From an uncultured Alistipes sp. (GTDB lineage Bacteria > Bacteroidota > Bacteroidia > Bacteroidales > Rikenellaceae): a DNA stretch of 45,881 nucleotides. The notes under the pieces are model-generated. The model did no database searches. It saw only the letters and a program-made list of their open reading frames with translations, and was not told where the DNA came from. Within the stretch, counting starts at the first letter, position 1; each line of letters starts with the position of its first letter. The translations under genes and the position numbers were made by a program. Below, piece by piece: positions 1 to 8,420 of this stretch. The stretch lies in NCBI GenBank assembly GCA_949840605.1, contig CATKXN010000006.1:1-45881 (forward strand). Direction: 5' to 3'.

Positions 1-28
1 ATTGGCTTTTTCGGTATCGGACCGTCGT

Positions 29-1360
29 TTACAGCCGGGCCTTGATGGCTTTCGAAGCCTCCTCGTAGCCGGGTTTGTCCAGCAGAGCGAACATGTTCTT
101 CTTGTAGGCCTCGACGCCGGGCTGGTCGAAGGGGTTCACGCCCAGGATGTAACCGCTGATGCCGCAGGCTTTCTCGAAGAAGTAGAGCAGGCCGCCGATC
201 GTCCGGGCCGAGATCTCGGGAATTTCGATGCGGATGTTCGGCACGCCGCCGTCGATGTGCGCCAGCTGCACGCCCAGTTCGGCCATGCGGTTGACCTCCG
301 AAATGCGCTTGCCTGCCAGGAAGTTCAGTCCGTCGAGGTTTTCGGCGTCGGCTTCGATGACGACCTCGGCCGCCGGTTTCACCACCGAGATGATCGTCTC
401 GAAGAGCGTGCGCTCGCCCTCCTGGATGTACTGGCCCATCGAGTGCAGGTCGGCCGTCAGCGTGACGCTCGCCGGGAAGATGCCCTTGCCCTGCTTGCCT
501 TCGCTTTCGCCGTAGAGCTGCTTCCACCACTCGTTGACATACTGCAGCTTGGGCTCGTACGAACCCAGGATTTCGATCTTCTTGCCCCCTTCGTAAAGCA
601 GGTTGCGCACGGCGGCGTAGATGGCTGCCGGGTTTTCCTTGAAGGGTACGTTCTCCGCCGTGGCCTTTTCCATCTCCTGCGCGCCGTGCACGAGGGCCGC
701 GATGTCCACGCCGGCGACGGCCAGCGGCAGCAGTCCCACGGGGGTCAGCACCGAGAAGCGTCCGCCCACGTCGTCGGGAATGACGAACGTCGGATAACCC
801 TCCTGCGTGGCGAGCGTCTTCAACGCACCGCGGGCCTTGTCGGTGATGGCCACGATGCGCTCGGCGGCCTCTTTCTTGCCGTAGCGCTTCTCGATCTCGG
901 CCTTGATCAGGCGGAATGCGATGGCCGGTTCGGTCGTCGTGCCCGACTTGGAGATCACGATGGCGGCGATCGAGTGCTCTTTCACGGCGTCGAGCAGTTC
1001 GGCGGTGTAATCCTCCGAGATGTTCTGCCCGGCGAAGAGGACGGTGGGGTGCTTCTGCTCCTTGTGCAGGAGTTTGAACGGGTCGCTCATGGCCTCGAGC
1101 ACGGCCTTGGCGCCGAGGTACGAACCGCCGATGCCGATGCAGATCACCACGTCGGCCTTGGCGCGGAGTTTCGCGGCCTCTTTTTCGATGGCGGCGATGT
1201 CGGCGTCGGAGATCGACGAGGGGAGGCGGACCCAGCCCAGAAAATCGTTTCCGGCGCCTTTGCCCGAGTGCAGCAGGGCGTTGGCGGCCTGTGCCTTGGC
1301 CTCGATGTCGGCCGTGAGGGCGACACCCGCTTTGGCGATGTCTAATTTCAGAGTTTCCAT
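29..1360 (-). CDS. pgi: Glucose-6-phosphate isomerase
   Basis: Cytoplasmic enzyme that interconverts glucose 6-phosphate and fructose 6-phosphate in glycolysis and gluconeogenesis. The 443-residue product has the length of the shorter bacterial Pgi form. It carries a sugar-phosphate isomerase (SIS-like) core with the stretch [12 protein letters not shown] near residue 95 and a second conserved block [10 protein letters not shown] near residue 137, which in this family binds the phosphate. The start ATG at 1360 lies 6 bases after the gpsA stop codon, so the two genes are probably co-transcribed leftward. The stop is 28 bases from the window edge. No anomalies are seen. Identification is from recognised family motifs over the full length. 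Confidence 0.97.
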   Translation of the reverse strand: METLKLDIAKAGVALTADIEAKAQAANALLHSGKGAGNDFLGWVRLPSSISDADIAAIEKEAAKLRAKADVVICIGIGGSYLGAKAVLEAMSDPFKLLHKEQKHPTVLFAGQNISEDYTAELLDAVKEHSIAAIVISKSGTTTEPAIAFRLIKAEIEKRYGKKEAAERIVAITDKARGALKTLATQEGYPTFVIPDDVGGRFSVLTPVGLLPLAVAGVDIAALVHGAQEMEKATAENVPFKENPAAIYAAVRNLLYEGGKKIEILGSYEPKLQYVNEWWKQLYGESEGKQGKGIFPASVTLTADLHSMGQYIQEGERTLFETIISVVKPAAEVVIEADAENLDGLNFLAGKRISEVNRMAELGVQLAHIDGGVPNIRIEIPEISARTIGGLLYFFEKACGISGYILGVNPFDQPGVEAYKKNMFALLDKPGYEEASKAIKARL

Positions 1361-1366
1361 ATCTTG

Positions 1367-2374
1367 TCAGATTAATTTGGTAGTCAGTTCCTGCATGCTC
1401 CTGCGGGCCGAAGCGCCCTCGTAGAGCACCCGGTAAACCATCCCTGCGATGGGCATGTCGATCTGGTGGCGGGCGTTGACGTGGCGGATGCAGTCGGCGG
1501 CGAAGTAGCCTTCGGCCACCATCGTCATCTCGTTCAGGGCGCTCTTCACCGTGCAGCCGTGGCCGATCAGCAGTCCCAGCCGCCGGTTGCGGCTGTAGAC
1601 CGAGTAGCAGGTCACCAGCAGGTCGCCCAGATAGGCTGAGACCTGCGTATCGCGCCTGTCGGGGTAGCTCTCTTCGAGGAAGCGCGTCATCTCGCCCGCC
1701 GAGTTGGCGATCAGCACCGCCAGGAAGTTGTCGCCGTAGCCCAGTCCGACGGCCAGCCCGACGGCCAGGGCGTAGATGTTTTTCAGGATGGCGGCATATT
1801 CGATGCCGTAGAGATCCGTGGAGTAGCTGAGGCGGATGTTCCCGCCGGAGAATTTCTCGCCGATACGCTGCGCGTTTTCGGGGGCGGTGCAGACGACCGT
1901 CAGGTAGGAGAGCTTCCCGCGCGACACCTCTTCGGCGTGCGAGGGCCCGGTGAAGAGTCCGATCTGCTTGTACGACAACCCGTAACGGTCGTGAACGTAC
2001 TCCACGACGGTCTGGTAGTCGCCCGGGACGATGCCCTTGATGGCCGATATGATGAATTTGTCGCGGAGCGACACGGTCAGCGGGGCGAGGAAATCCTTGA
2101 GGTAGGCCGAAGGGGCGGCCAGTATCACGATGTCGGCGCCGCGCACGACGGCGTCGAGGTCGTCCGAAGGGGCTATGCGGTCGCGATCGAACTCCAAATC
2201 GCTCAGGTAGCGGGGATTGCGGCCTTCGGCGCACAGCGATTCGAGCACCTCGGGATTGCGGACGTACCATCCGACGCGCTGGCCGTTGGCGGCGAGCAGT
2301 CCGACGAGGGCCGTCGCCCAGCTGCCATAGCCGATGACCGCGCAGCGGGCGTCGGTTCCGATTTTGTATTCCAT
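1367..2374 (-). CDS. gpsA: NAD(P)-dependent glycerol-3-phosphate dehydrogenase
   Basis: Makes sn-glycerol 3-phosphate from dihydroxyacetone phosphate for phospholipid synthesis, in the cytoplasm. The 335-residue product begins with a Rossmann nucleotide-binding segment (VIGYGSWATAL, about residues 13-23). The middle holds a KGIVPG segment and the typical block around GLFTGPSHAEE (about residues 139-149), and further on comes the conserved KNIYALAVGLAVGLGYGDN region that carries the catalytic lysine in the family. Length is normal. It is the first gene of a leftward pair with pgi and faces mreB across 185 bases that contain promoter boxes for both directions. Confidence 0.96.
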   Translation of the reverse strand: MEYKIGTDARCAVIGYGSWATALVGLLAANGQRVGWYVRNPEVLESLCAEGRNPRYLSDLEFDRDRIAPSDDLDAVVRGADIVILAAPSAYLKDFLAPLTVSLRDKFIISAIKGIVPGDYQTVVEYVHDRYGLSYKQIGLFTGPSHAEEVSRGKLSYLTVVCTAPENAQRIGEKFSGGNIRLSYSTDLYGIEYAAILKNIYALAVGLAVGLGYGDNFLAVLIANSAGEMTRFLEESYPDRRDTQVSAYLGDLLVTCYSVYSRNRRLGLLIGHGCTVKSALNEMTMVAEGYFAADCIRHVNARHQIDMPIAGMVYRVLYEGASARRSMQELTTKLI

Positions 2375-2397
2375 GCGGAGTCTCAGTTTTTCGACTA

Positions 2398-2405
2398 CAA
2401 ATGTA
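2398..2405 (-). promoter_or_regulatory. Bacteroidetes-type -7 box for gpsA-pgi
   Basis: Read on the minus strand this is TACATTTG, a match to the Bacteroidetes -7 consensus TAnnTTTG, lying 24 bases upstream of the gpsA start. A TTTG (minus strand, 2430-2433) lies upstream at a spacing of 24, longer than the usual 19-21, so the -33 element is uncertain. The surrounding sequence is strongly AT-rich. Confidence 0.55.
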
Positions 2406-2452
2406 AATAAAAAAAATTAGAATAAAATACAAAAATTCTCGGGGCTTTTTGC

Positions 2453-2460
2453 TACCTTTG
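2453..2460 (+). promoter_or_regulatory. Bacteroidetes-type -7 box for the mreB operon
   Basis: TACCTTTG matches TAnnTTTG and sits 100 bases before the mreB start, giving a leader of roughly 90 bases. No clean TTTG -33 element is seen at the expected distance. The region between 2461 and 2559 holds no recognisable gene. Confidence 0.55.
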
Positions 2461-2559
2461 TCCAAATCTGCCGCCCTCCGGTCCGCAGACCGGGGCGGCG
2501 ATGTTTATTTAGCTGATAGTTAGGTATTTTACGAAATAGAAGACTTTGGGTGTAGCGCT

Positions 2560-3579
2560 ATGGGAATTTTTTCACTGACACAGGAGCTGGCCATCGACCT
2601 CGGTACGGCCAACACGCTGATAATTTATAACGGAAAGGTCGTCGTGGACGAACCTTCGATCGTCGCGCTGGACGTTCATACGGGAAAACTGGTCGCCATC
2701 GGCCAGCAGGCCCGGCAGATGCACGAGAAGACCAATCCGAACATCAAGACGATCCGGCCGCTCAAGGACGGCGTGATCGCCGACTTCAACGCCACGGAGC
2801 TGATGCTCCGGGGCATGATCAAGAAAGTCAAGACCTCGGGCAGCCTCTTCGCGCCGTCGCTGCGGATGGTGATCTGCATCCCTTCGGGCTCGACCAACGT
2901 GGAGATCCGCGCCGTGCGCGACTCGGCCGAGCACGCCGGGGGCCGCGAGGTCTACATGATCTACGAACCGATGGCTGCGGCGCTCGGCGCCGGACTGGAC
3001 GTCGAGGCGCCCGAAGGCAACATGGTCATCGACATCGGCGGCGGCACGTCGGAGATCGCCTGCATCTCGCTGGGCGGCATCGTCTGCTCGGAGTCGATCA
3101 ACACGGCGGGCGACGTCTTCACCAACGACATCCAGAGCTACGTCCGCCAGCAGCATAACATCCGCATCGGCGAACGCACGGCCGAGGCGATCAAGTGTTC
3201 GATCGGCGCCGCCGTTTCGGACCTGGAGCAGGAGCCCGAGGATTTCGTGGTGACGGGTCCCAACATGCTGACGGCCCTGCCGCAGACCGTGTCGCTGTCG
3301 TACAGCGAGATCGCCTACGCGCTGGAGAAGTCGCTCACGAAGATCGACGCGGCGCTGATGAAGGTGCTGGAGTCCATGCCGCCCGAGCTGTACGCCGACA
3401 TCGTGAAGAACGGCATCTACCTGGCCGGCGGCGGTGCGCTGATCAAGGGCCTCGACCGGCGTCTGAACGAAAAGACCGGCATTCCGTTCCACATCGCCGA
3501 GGACCCGCTGCGGGCCATCGCGCGCGGAACGGGCATCGCGTTGAAGAATATCAATCGGTTCTCCTTCTTGATGAAATAA
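2560..3579 (+). CDS. mreB: Rod shape-determining protein MreB
   Basis: Actin-like ATPase that polymerises under the inner membrane and directs lateral peptidoglycan synthesis with MreC, MreD, PBP2 and RodA. The 339-residue length is standard. Visible actin-fold nucleotide motifs are the phosphate-1 loop AIDLGTANTLI near residue 11, phosphate-2 MVIDIGGGTSEIA near residue 152 and the adenosine-type segment GIYLAGGGALIKGLD near residue 287. The hydrophobic N-terminus (GIFSLTQELAI) fits membrane association. It opens the morphogenesis operon; mreC begins 205 bases downstream after a non-coding gap that includes a hairpin. Confidence 0.98.
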   Translation: MGIFSLTQELAIDLGTANTLIIYNGKVVVDEPSIVALDVHTGKLVAIGQQARQMHEKTNPNIKTIRPLKDGVIADFNATELMLRGMIKKVKTSGSLFAPSLRMVICIPSGSTNVEIRAVRDSAEHAGGREVYMIYEPMAAALGAGLDVEAPEGNMVIDIGGGTSEIACISLGGIVCSESINTAGDVFTNDIQSYVRQQHNIRIGERTAEAIKCSIGAAVSDLEQEPEDFVVTGPNMLTALPQTVSLSYSEIAYALEKSLTKIDAALMKVLESMPPELYADIVKNGIYLAGGGALIKGLDRRLNEKTGIPFHIAEDPLRAIARGTGIALKNINRFSFLMK

Positions 3580-3741
3580 CTTTCGTTTTATGGGGCATAT
3601 TTCACATCTTCTCATCGGCCGGGACAGTCACATACGTCTGTATGCTCCTGCCCCGTCCGATTTCGGTCGATGCAAAATCCGCTCCCCTAAAACCGAAACC
3701 TGTAATTGCCGGGTAGAAAGCTGATAGATTTTGAATACAAC

Positions 3742-3765
3742 GATTGCGGGCCTCGGTCCGCAATC
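3742..3765 (+). other. Inverted repeat just upstream of mreC
   Basis: GATTGCGG (3742-3749) and CCGCAATC (3758-3765) form a perfect 8-bp stem with an 8-base loop. The repeat ends 19 bases before the mreC start, inside the otherwise gene-free 205-base gap between mreB and mreC. It is followed by TTAAATTA rather than a run of T. It could tune mreC expression relative to mreB, as an attenuator, RNA-processing site or translational control. This role is inference. Confidence 0.45.
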
Positions 3766-3784
3766 TTAAATTAGGGAAGAAACT

Positions 3785-4636
3785 TTGCGCAAACTGTTCG
3801 AGTTCATCCGCAGCGTTTACGTCGTGGTGCTGTTCGTGGCGCTGGAGGCCGCGGCCGTCAGCTTCTACGCCCGTTCCACCTGTTATACCCAGGCGCGGCT
3901 GCTTTCCCGCTCCAACCAGGTGGTCGGCGGCGTGCACGGGCTCTTTGCGGGCATCGGGCACTATTTCACCCTGGGGCGCGAGAACCGGATGCTGCTCGCG
4001 CGCGTCACGCAGCTCGAGGAACGGCTGGCACAGTATGAGGAGGCCGCGACCGCCGAACGGCTGGACAGCTATATGCAGGATATCGGCGAATCGAAATACC
4101 GTTTCGCCACCGCTTCGGTCGTGGCCAATACGGTCAACCGGGCGCGGAACCTTATCACGCTCAACCGCGGGCACCGCGACGGAATCGTGGAGGAGATGGC
4201 CGTGCTGTCGCCCGACGGCGCGATGGCGGGTTACGTCGTCGCCTGCACGGAGCGTTATGCGGTGGCGATGTCGGTGCTCAACACGTCGTTCCGCGCCAGC
4301 GGCAAACTCGCGGACTCCGAGTATTACGGTTCGATCTATTGGGACGGTCTCGATCCCGACGTCGTGGTCCTCGGCGAACTGTCGAAATACGCCGACCCGC
4401 AGCCCGGCCAGGAGGTCGTGACGACGGGATTCTCCCAGTATTTCCCCGCCGACGTGCTGATCGGATGGGTCGAAAGCGCCTCGCTCAACGAGACCCGCAC
4501 GGCCTATACGGTCCGGGTGCGGCTCGCGGCCGGGATGTCGCGGCTGGGCGAGGTGGTGCTGGTCGGCAACCGCGATCTCTTCGAGATCCGCGATCTCCAG
4601 CAGAGCGAACAAGTCGAACAACATACCCGACCCTGA
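3785..4636 (+). CDS. mreC: Rod shape-determining protein MreC
   Basis: Bitopic inner-membrane protein whose periplasmic part bridges MreB and the peptidoglycan synthases. The 283-residue product has an N-terminal membrane segment (about residues 9-27), a coiled-coil-like stretch (residues about 65-95, with repeated E/R/L) and a beta-rich C-terminal domain ending near residue 270. The start must be the TTG at 3785: an in-frame stop lies at 3767-3769, and the next in-frame ATG would remove the membrane helix. AGGGAAG at 3773-3779 can serve as ribosome-binding sequence. mreD follows after 3 bases. Confidence 0.9.
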   Translation: MRKLFEFIRSVYVVVLFVALEAAAVSFYARSTCYTQARLLSRSNQVVGGVHGLFAGIGHYFTLGRENRMLLARVTQLEERLAQYEEAATAERLDSYMQDIGESKYRFATASVVANTVNRARNLITLNRGHRDGIVEEMAVLSPDGAMAGYVVACTERYAVAMSVLNTSFRASGKLADSEYYGSIYWDGLDPDVVVLGELSKYADPQPGQEVVTTGFSQYFPADVLIGWVESASLNETRTAYTVRVRLAAGMSRLGEVVLVGNRDLFEIRDLQQSEQVEQHTRP

Positions 4637-4639
4637 CAA

Positions 4640-5158
4640 ATGCATCGCATACTCCCATACCTCGGACTTTTCGCGGCGGCGGTCCTGCTGCAGGTTTTCC
4701 TGTTCGACAACCTGTCGATCAGCATCTACCTCAATCCGCTCGTCTACATCGTCTTCATCGCCCTGCTGCCGTTGGACGCGCTGCCCGTGGCGCTGCTCGG
4801 CGCCGGCCTCGCATTGGGCGTCACGATGGACTGCGTCATGGGCGCCGCCGGCATCAATACCATCGCCACGCTGCTGATCGCCTTCCTGCGCCCGACGCTG
4901 ATCGGGATGCTCTACGGCCGTGAGAACGCCCGCGAGGGAGGCGTTCCCTCTTCGGTGCGCTTCGGCGAGCGGATTTTCGTCGGTTACATCGTGGCGCTGA
5001 CGCTCATTCACCATGCCGTATTCTTTTCGCTGGAGGCCCTTTCGTGGACCCATCTGCCGCATACGCTGCTGCGCATCGTCGTCAGTTCGGCGGTGTCGGT
5101 GGGTTTCATCTGGATCATCGCCCGCATCTTCACGGCCAAACTCCCCCTGCGCGTATGA
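4640..5158 (+). CDS. mreD: Rod shape-determining protein MreD
   Basis: Small polytopic inner-membrane component of the elongasome. The 172-residue product is almost entirely hydrophobic, with about five predicted membrane spans. These include the segments after residue 5 and around residues 30-50 (NPLVYIVFIALLPLDALPV), a signature seen in Bacteroidetes MreD. Position between mreC and the PBP2 gene is diagnostic. The stop TGA overlaps the following ATG (ATGA at 5155-5158), which suggests translational coupling to mrdA. Confidence 0.9.
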   Translation: MHRILPYLGLFAAAVLLQVFLFDNLSISIYLNPLVYIVFIALLPLDALPVALLGAGLALGVTMDCVMGAAGINTIATLLIAFLRPTLIGMLYGRENAREGGVPSSVRFGERIFVGYIVALTLIHHAVFFSLEALSWTHLPHTLLRIVVSSAVSVGFIWIIARIFTAKLPLRV

Positions 5159-6981
5159 GAGATTCGGAAGGTTTCGGGCGGATGCGGACCCTGCAGGTCG
5201 TCGTACTGCTGATTTTCGGACTGATCGTCGGGCGGCTGGCCTACATCCAGCTGATCGACTCGCGCTACGGCGACCTCGCCCGGGCCAACGTCCTGCGGCA
5301 TGTGGTGCAGTACCCGCCGCGGGGCGAGGTCTTCGACCGCAACGGCGAATACCTGGTCCAGAGCCGCGAGTGCTACGACCTGATGGTCATCTACCGCGAG
5401 ATCGACAAGCGGGGTTTCGATACGGCCCGTCTGTGCGAGGTGCTGAATCTCTCGCGCGCGAAGCTCGACCGCGAACTGAACAACGCCCGCGGGCGTCCGC
5501 GGGCGCCGCACGTCGTGATGAACTACATCTCCAAGGAGGATAAACTGCGCTTCGACGAGTGCAATTTCCGGGGTTTTTACGCCGTTTACCGCACCGTGCG
5601 GCAATACCCCCGCGAGGTGGGCGGCAATCTGCTGGGGTATGTGAGCGAGGCCGACCCCGACTACCTGAAGCGTCATCCGGACTACAAGATCGGCGACTAT
5701 GTGGGCATGGGCGGCGTGGAGTCGGCCTATGAATCCGAACTCCGGGGCCGCAAAGGCGTCAAAATCCAGGAGATCGATACCCACGGGGCCATCAAGGGCT
5801 CCTATATGAACGGCCGCTACGATTCGCTGCCCGAGCCGGGGCGCTACCTCGTGAGCACCATCGACGCCCGGCTCCAGCTGCTGGGCGAGGAGCTGATGCG
5901 CGGCAAGGTGGGGGCCGCGGTGGCTATCGAACCCTCGACGGGCGAGATTCTGATGATGGTCTCCTCGCCGACCTACGATCCCGACCGGCTGGTGGGACGC
6001 GAACGCGGCAACAACTATATGGAGATGCTCCGCAACAAGCGCCAGCCGCTGTGGAACCGCGCCGTTCGGTCACCCTATCCGCCGGGGTCGACATTCAAGC
6101 TGGTGCAGGGGCTGATCGGCCTGCAGGAGGGGGTGCTACGCCCTTCGGACCTCCACTCCTGCCACATGGGCTACCAGGCCGGACGGCTGAAAATGGCCTG
6201 CCACTCCCACGCCTCGCCGCTGGACCTGCGTTTTGCGGTGGCCACCTCGTGCAACGCCTACTTCTGCTACGTCTTCCGCGATATTCTCGACAATCCCAAA
6301 TACGGGAGCGTGAAGGAGGGGTACGACGTCTGGCGGTCCTATGTCGAGAGCTTCGGGTTCGGCCGCAGACTGGGTTCGGACTTCCTCGACGAGCGCAACG
6401 GCTATGTTCCCGACCGGGCTTTCTACGACCGCCAGTACCGGGGTTCGTGGAACTCGCTCACGGTGCTGTCGCTCTCGATCGGACAGGATGCGCTGGGCTG
6501 CACGCCGCTGCAGCTGGCCAATCTCGCGGCCATCGTCGCCAACCGCGGCTACTACTATATACCGCATATCGTGAAAAAGATTGAAGGGCGGGATTCGCTC
6601 GACCGCCGGTTCTACGAACGCCATTACACGAAGGTCGATCCGAAACATTTCGAGCCGATCGTCGAGGGCATGTGGCGGGGCGTGAACGTCGGGGGCACCT
6701 CGACGCTCGCGCGGCTCGACGGATGGGATGTCTGCGGCAAGACCGGCACGGCCGAGAACCCGCGCGGCCGCGACCATTCGACCTTCCTGTCGTTCGCCCC
6801 GAAGGACAACCCGAAGATCGCCATCTCGGTCTACGTCGAGAACGGCGGTTTCGGAGCCTCCGCGGCCCTGCCGATCGCCAGCCTGCTGGAGGAGTATTAC
6901 CTGACGGACACGATCCGCCGTCCGGCCATGCTGGAATATGTCAGGAACATGAATATCTATTACCCGGCCTATGACAAGTAA
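5155..6981 (+). CDS. mrdA: Penicillin-binding protein 2 (elongasome transpeptidase)
   Basis: Peptidoglycan DD-transpeptidase that works with RodA in cell elongation. The start is taken as the ATG at 5155, which overlaps the mreD stop. A longer frame is open from 5044 but would run deep into mreD. The 608-residue product has one N-terminal membrane anchor (about residues 12-30), a dimerisation domain, and a C-terminal transpeptidase domain. The active-site serine is S312 in STFK, the second motif is SCN (in ATSCNAYFC), and the third is KTGTAE near residue 530. All three penicillin-binding motifs are intact. The end overlaps rodA by 11 bases. Confidence 0.96.
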   Translation: MRDSEGFGRMRTLQVVVLLIFGLIVGRLAYIQLIDSRYGDLARANVLRHVVQYPPRGEVFDRNGEYLVQSRECYDLMVIYREIDKRGFDTARLCEVLNLSRAKLDRELNNARGRPRAPHVVMNYISKEDKLRFDECNFRGFYAVYRTVRQYPREVGGNLLGYVSEADPDYLKRHPDYKIGDYVGMGGVESAYESELRGRKGVKIQEIDTHGAIKGSYMNGRYDSLPEPGRYLVSTIDARLQLLGEELMRGKVGAAVAIEPSTGEILMMVSSPTYDPDRLVGRERGNNYMEMLRNKRQPLWNRAVRSPYPPGSTFKLVQGLIGLQEGVLRPSDLHSCHMGYQAGRLKMACHSHASPLDLRFAVATSCNAYFCYVFRDILDNPKYGSVKEGYDVWRSYVESFGFGRRLGSDFLDERNGYVPDRAFYDRQYRGSWNSLTVLSLSIGQDALGCTPLQLANLAAIVANRGYYYIPHIVKKIEGRDSLDRRFYERHYTKVDPKHFEPIVEGMWRGVNVGGTSTLARLDGWDVCGKTGTAENPRGRDHSTFLSFAPKDNPKIAISVYVENGGFGASAALPIASLLEEYYLTDTIRRPAMLEYVRNMNIYYPAYDK

Positions 6982-8413
6982 CCGGCATAACGGCATCTTC
7001 TACGGAGTGGACGGCTGGACCGTCCTGCTGTACGCACTGATCGTGCTGGCGGGGTGTGTGTCGATCACTTCGGCGTCGTTCGACGAGGGCTCGGCCGACC
7101 TCTTCTCGTTCTCGCACTTCTACATGAAACAGCTGCTGTGGGTCGGCATGGCGTGGATTACGGGGCTCGTCGTGCTGCTGCTCGACGAACGCTTCTACCA
7201 CATGTTCGCCTACCCGGCCTATCTGGGGGGCATCGCGCTGCTGCTGGCCGCGCTGCTGTTCGGCCGCGAGGTCAACGGCGCCAAGGCGTGGTTCGAGTTC
7301 GGCTCGTTCCGCGTGCAGCCCGTGGAGTTCGCCAAGATCGCCACGGCCCTGGCCCTGGCCCGCGTGATGAGCGAATACTCCTTCTCGATCAACCGCGCCG
7401 GGGATCTGTTCCGCGTGGGCATGGTGATCTGCATCCCGCTGTTCATCATCATCCTGCAGAACGACACCGGATCGGGCATCGTGCTGGGGTCGTTCCTCTT
7501 CGTGCTCTACCGCGAGGGGCTGAACAAATGGCTCTGCATCCCGGTCCTGCTGATCGCCGCGCTGTTCATCTTCTCGTTCCTGCTCTCGCCGATGACCCTG
7601 CTCGTCACGCTGATTCTGGTCTGCACGCTCTCGGAGGCGATGATGAACGGACTGTGGCGTTCGCGGATCGTCTTTCTGGCGGCGCTGGCGTTGGCGGCGA
7701 TCGTGCTCTGCCTCGCGGCGGCGCTCGTCGTTCCGGGGACGCTGGACATCTACCATTCGCTGCTGATCGTGACGCTTTTATCGCTGGTCTTCGTGGCGGT
7801 CTACGCCTACCGGTCGAATCTCCGCAACATCTACATCACGCTGGGACTGTTCATCGGTTCGATGATCTTCCTGCCCACGACCGACTACATCTTCAACTCG
7901 ATTCTCAAGCAGCACCAGCGGGACCGCATCCTGAGCTTCCTGGGCATCATCAGCGACCCGCTGGGCACCGACTACAACGTCAACCAGGCCAAGATCGCCA
8001 TCGGTTCGGGCAACTTCTGGGGCAAGGGTTTCCTGGAGGGCACTCAGATCAAATACGGGTTCGTGCCCGAACGGCATACCGACTTCATCTTCTGCACCGT
8101 AGGCGAGGAGTGGGGTTTCCTGGGCGCTGTCGCGGTGCTGTCGCTGCTGTGCATCCTCATCCTGCGGCTGATGCGCATGGGCGAGCGGCAGCAGGAGCCC
8201 TTCGGCCGCATCTACTGCTACTGCGTGGCGGCGATCCTGCTGTTCCACGTGCTGGTCAACGTGGGCATGACCATCGGACTGATGCCCGTCATGGGCATCC
8301 CGCTGCCCTTCATGAGCTACGGAGGTTCGTCGCTCATCGCCTTTACCATCCTGTTGTTCATCGCCGTGCGGCTCGACGCTTCGACGCGGCAGTTTTCCCT
8401 GACCAAACTTTGA
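6971..8413 (+). CDS. rodA: Rod shape-determining protein RodA (SEDS glycosyltransferase)
   Basis: SEDS-family peptidoglycan polymerase partnered with PBP2. The 480-residue product has about ten to twelve membrane spans and the conserved family blocks FGREVNGAKAWFEFGSF and QPVEFAKIATALALAR. Near the C-terminus it has GFVPERHTDFIFCTVGEEWG and PLPFMSYGGSS, which are hallmark RodA/FtsW motifs. It is longer than the enterobacterial protein (about 370 residues) because of extra hydrophobic segments around residues 185-300. The gene overlaps mrdA at its start and is followed by the P-type ATPase gene after 7 bases. Confidence 0.96.
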   Translation: MTSNRHNGIFYGVDGWTVLLYALIVLAGCVSITSASFDEGSADLFSFSHFYMKQLLWVGMAWITGLVVLLLDERFYHMFAYPAYLGGIALLLAALLFGREVNGAKAWFEFGSFRVQPVEFAKIATALALARVMSEYSFSINRAGDLFRVGMVICIPLFIIILQNDTGSGIVLGSFLFVLYREGLNKWLCIPVLLIAALFIFSFLLSPMTLLVTLILVCTLSEAMMNGLWRSRIVFLAALALAAIVLCLAAALVVPGTLDIYHSLLIVTLLSLVFVAVYAYRSNLRNIYITLGLFIGSMIFLPTTDYIFNSILKQHQRDRILSFLGIISDPLGTDYNVNQAKIAIGSGNFWGKGFLEGTQIKYGFVPERHTDFIFCTVGEEWGFLGAVAVLSLLCILILRLMRMGERQQEPFGRIYCYCVAAILLFHVLVNVGMTIGLMPVMGIPLPFMSYGGSSLIAFTILLFIAVRLDASTRQFSLTKL

Positions 8414-8420
8414 CAAAGCC

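Noticed and set aside
2..1345. Long plus-strand open frame of 447 codons antisense to pgi
   Set aside because: Low-complexity, Arg/Asp/Val-rich product with no domain; typical antisense shadow of a GC-rich gene.
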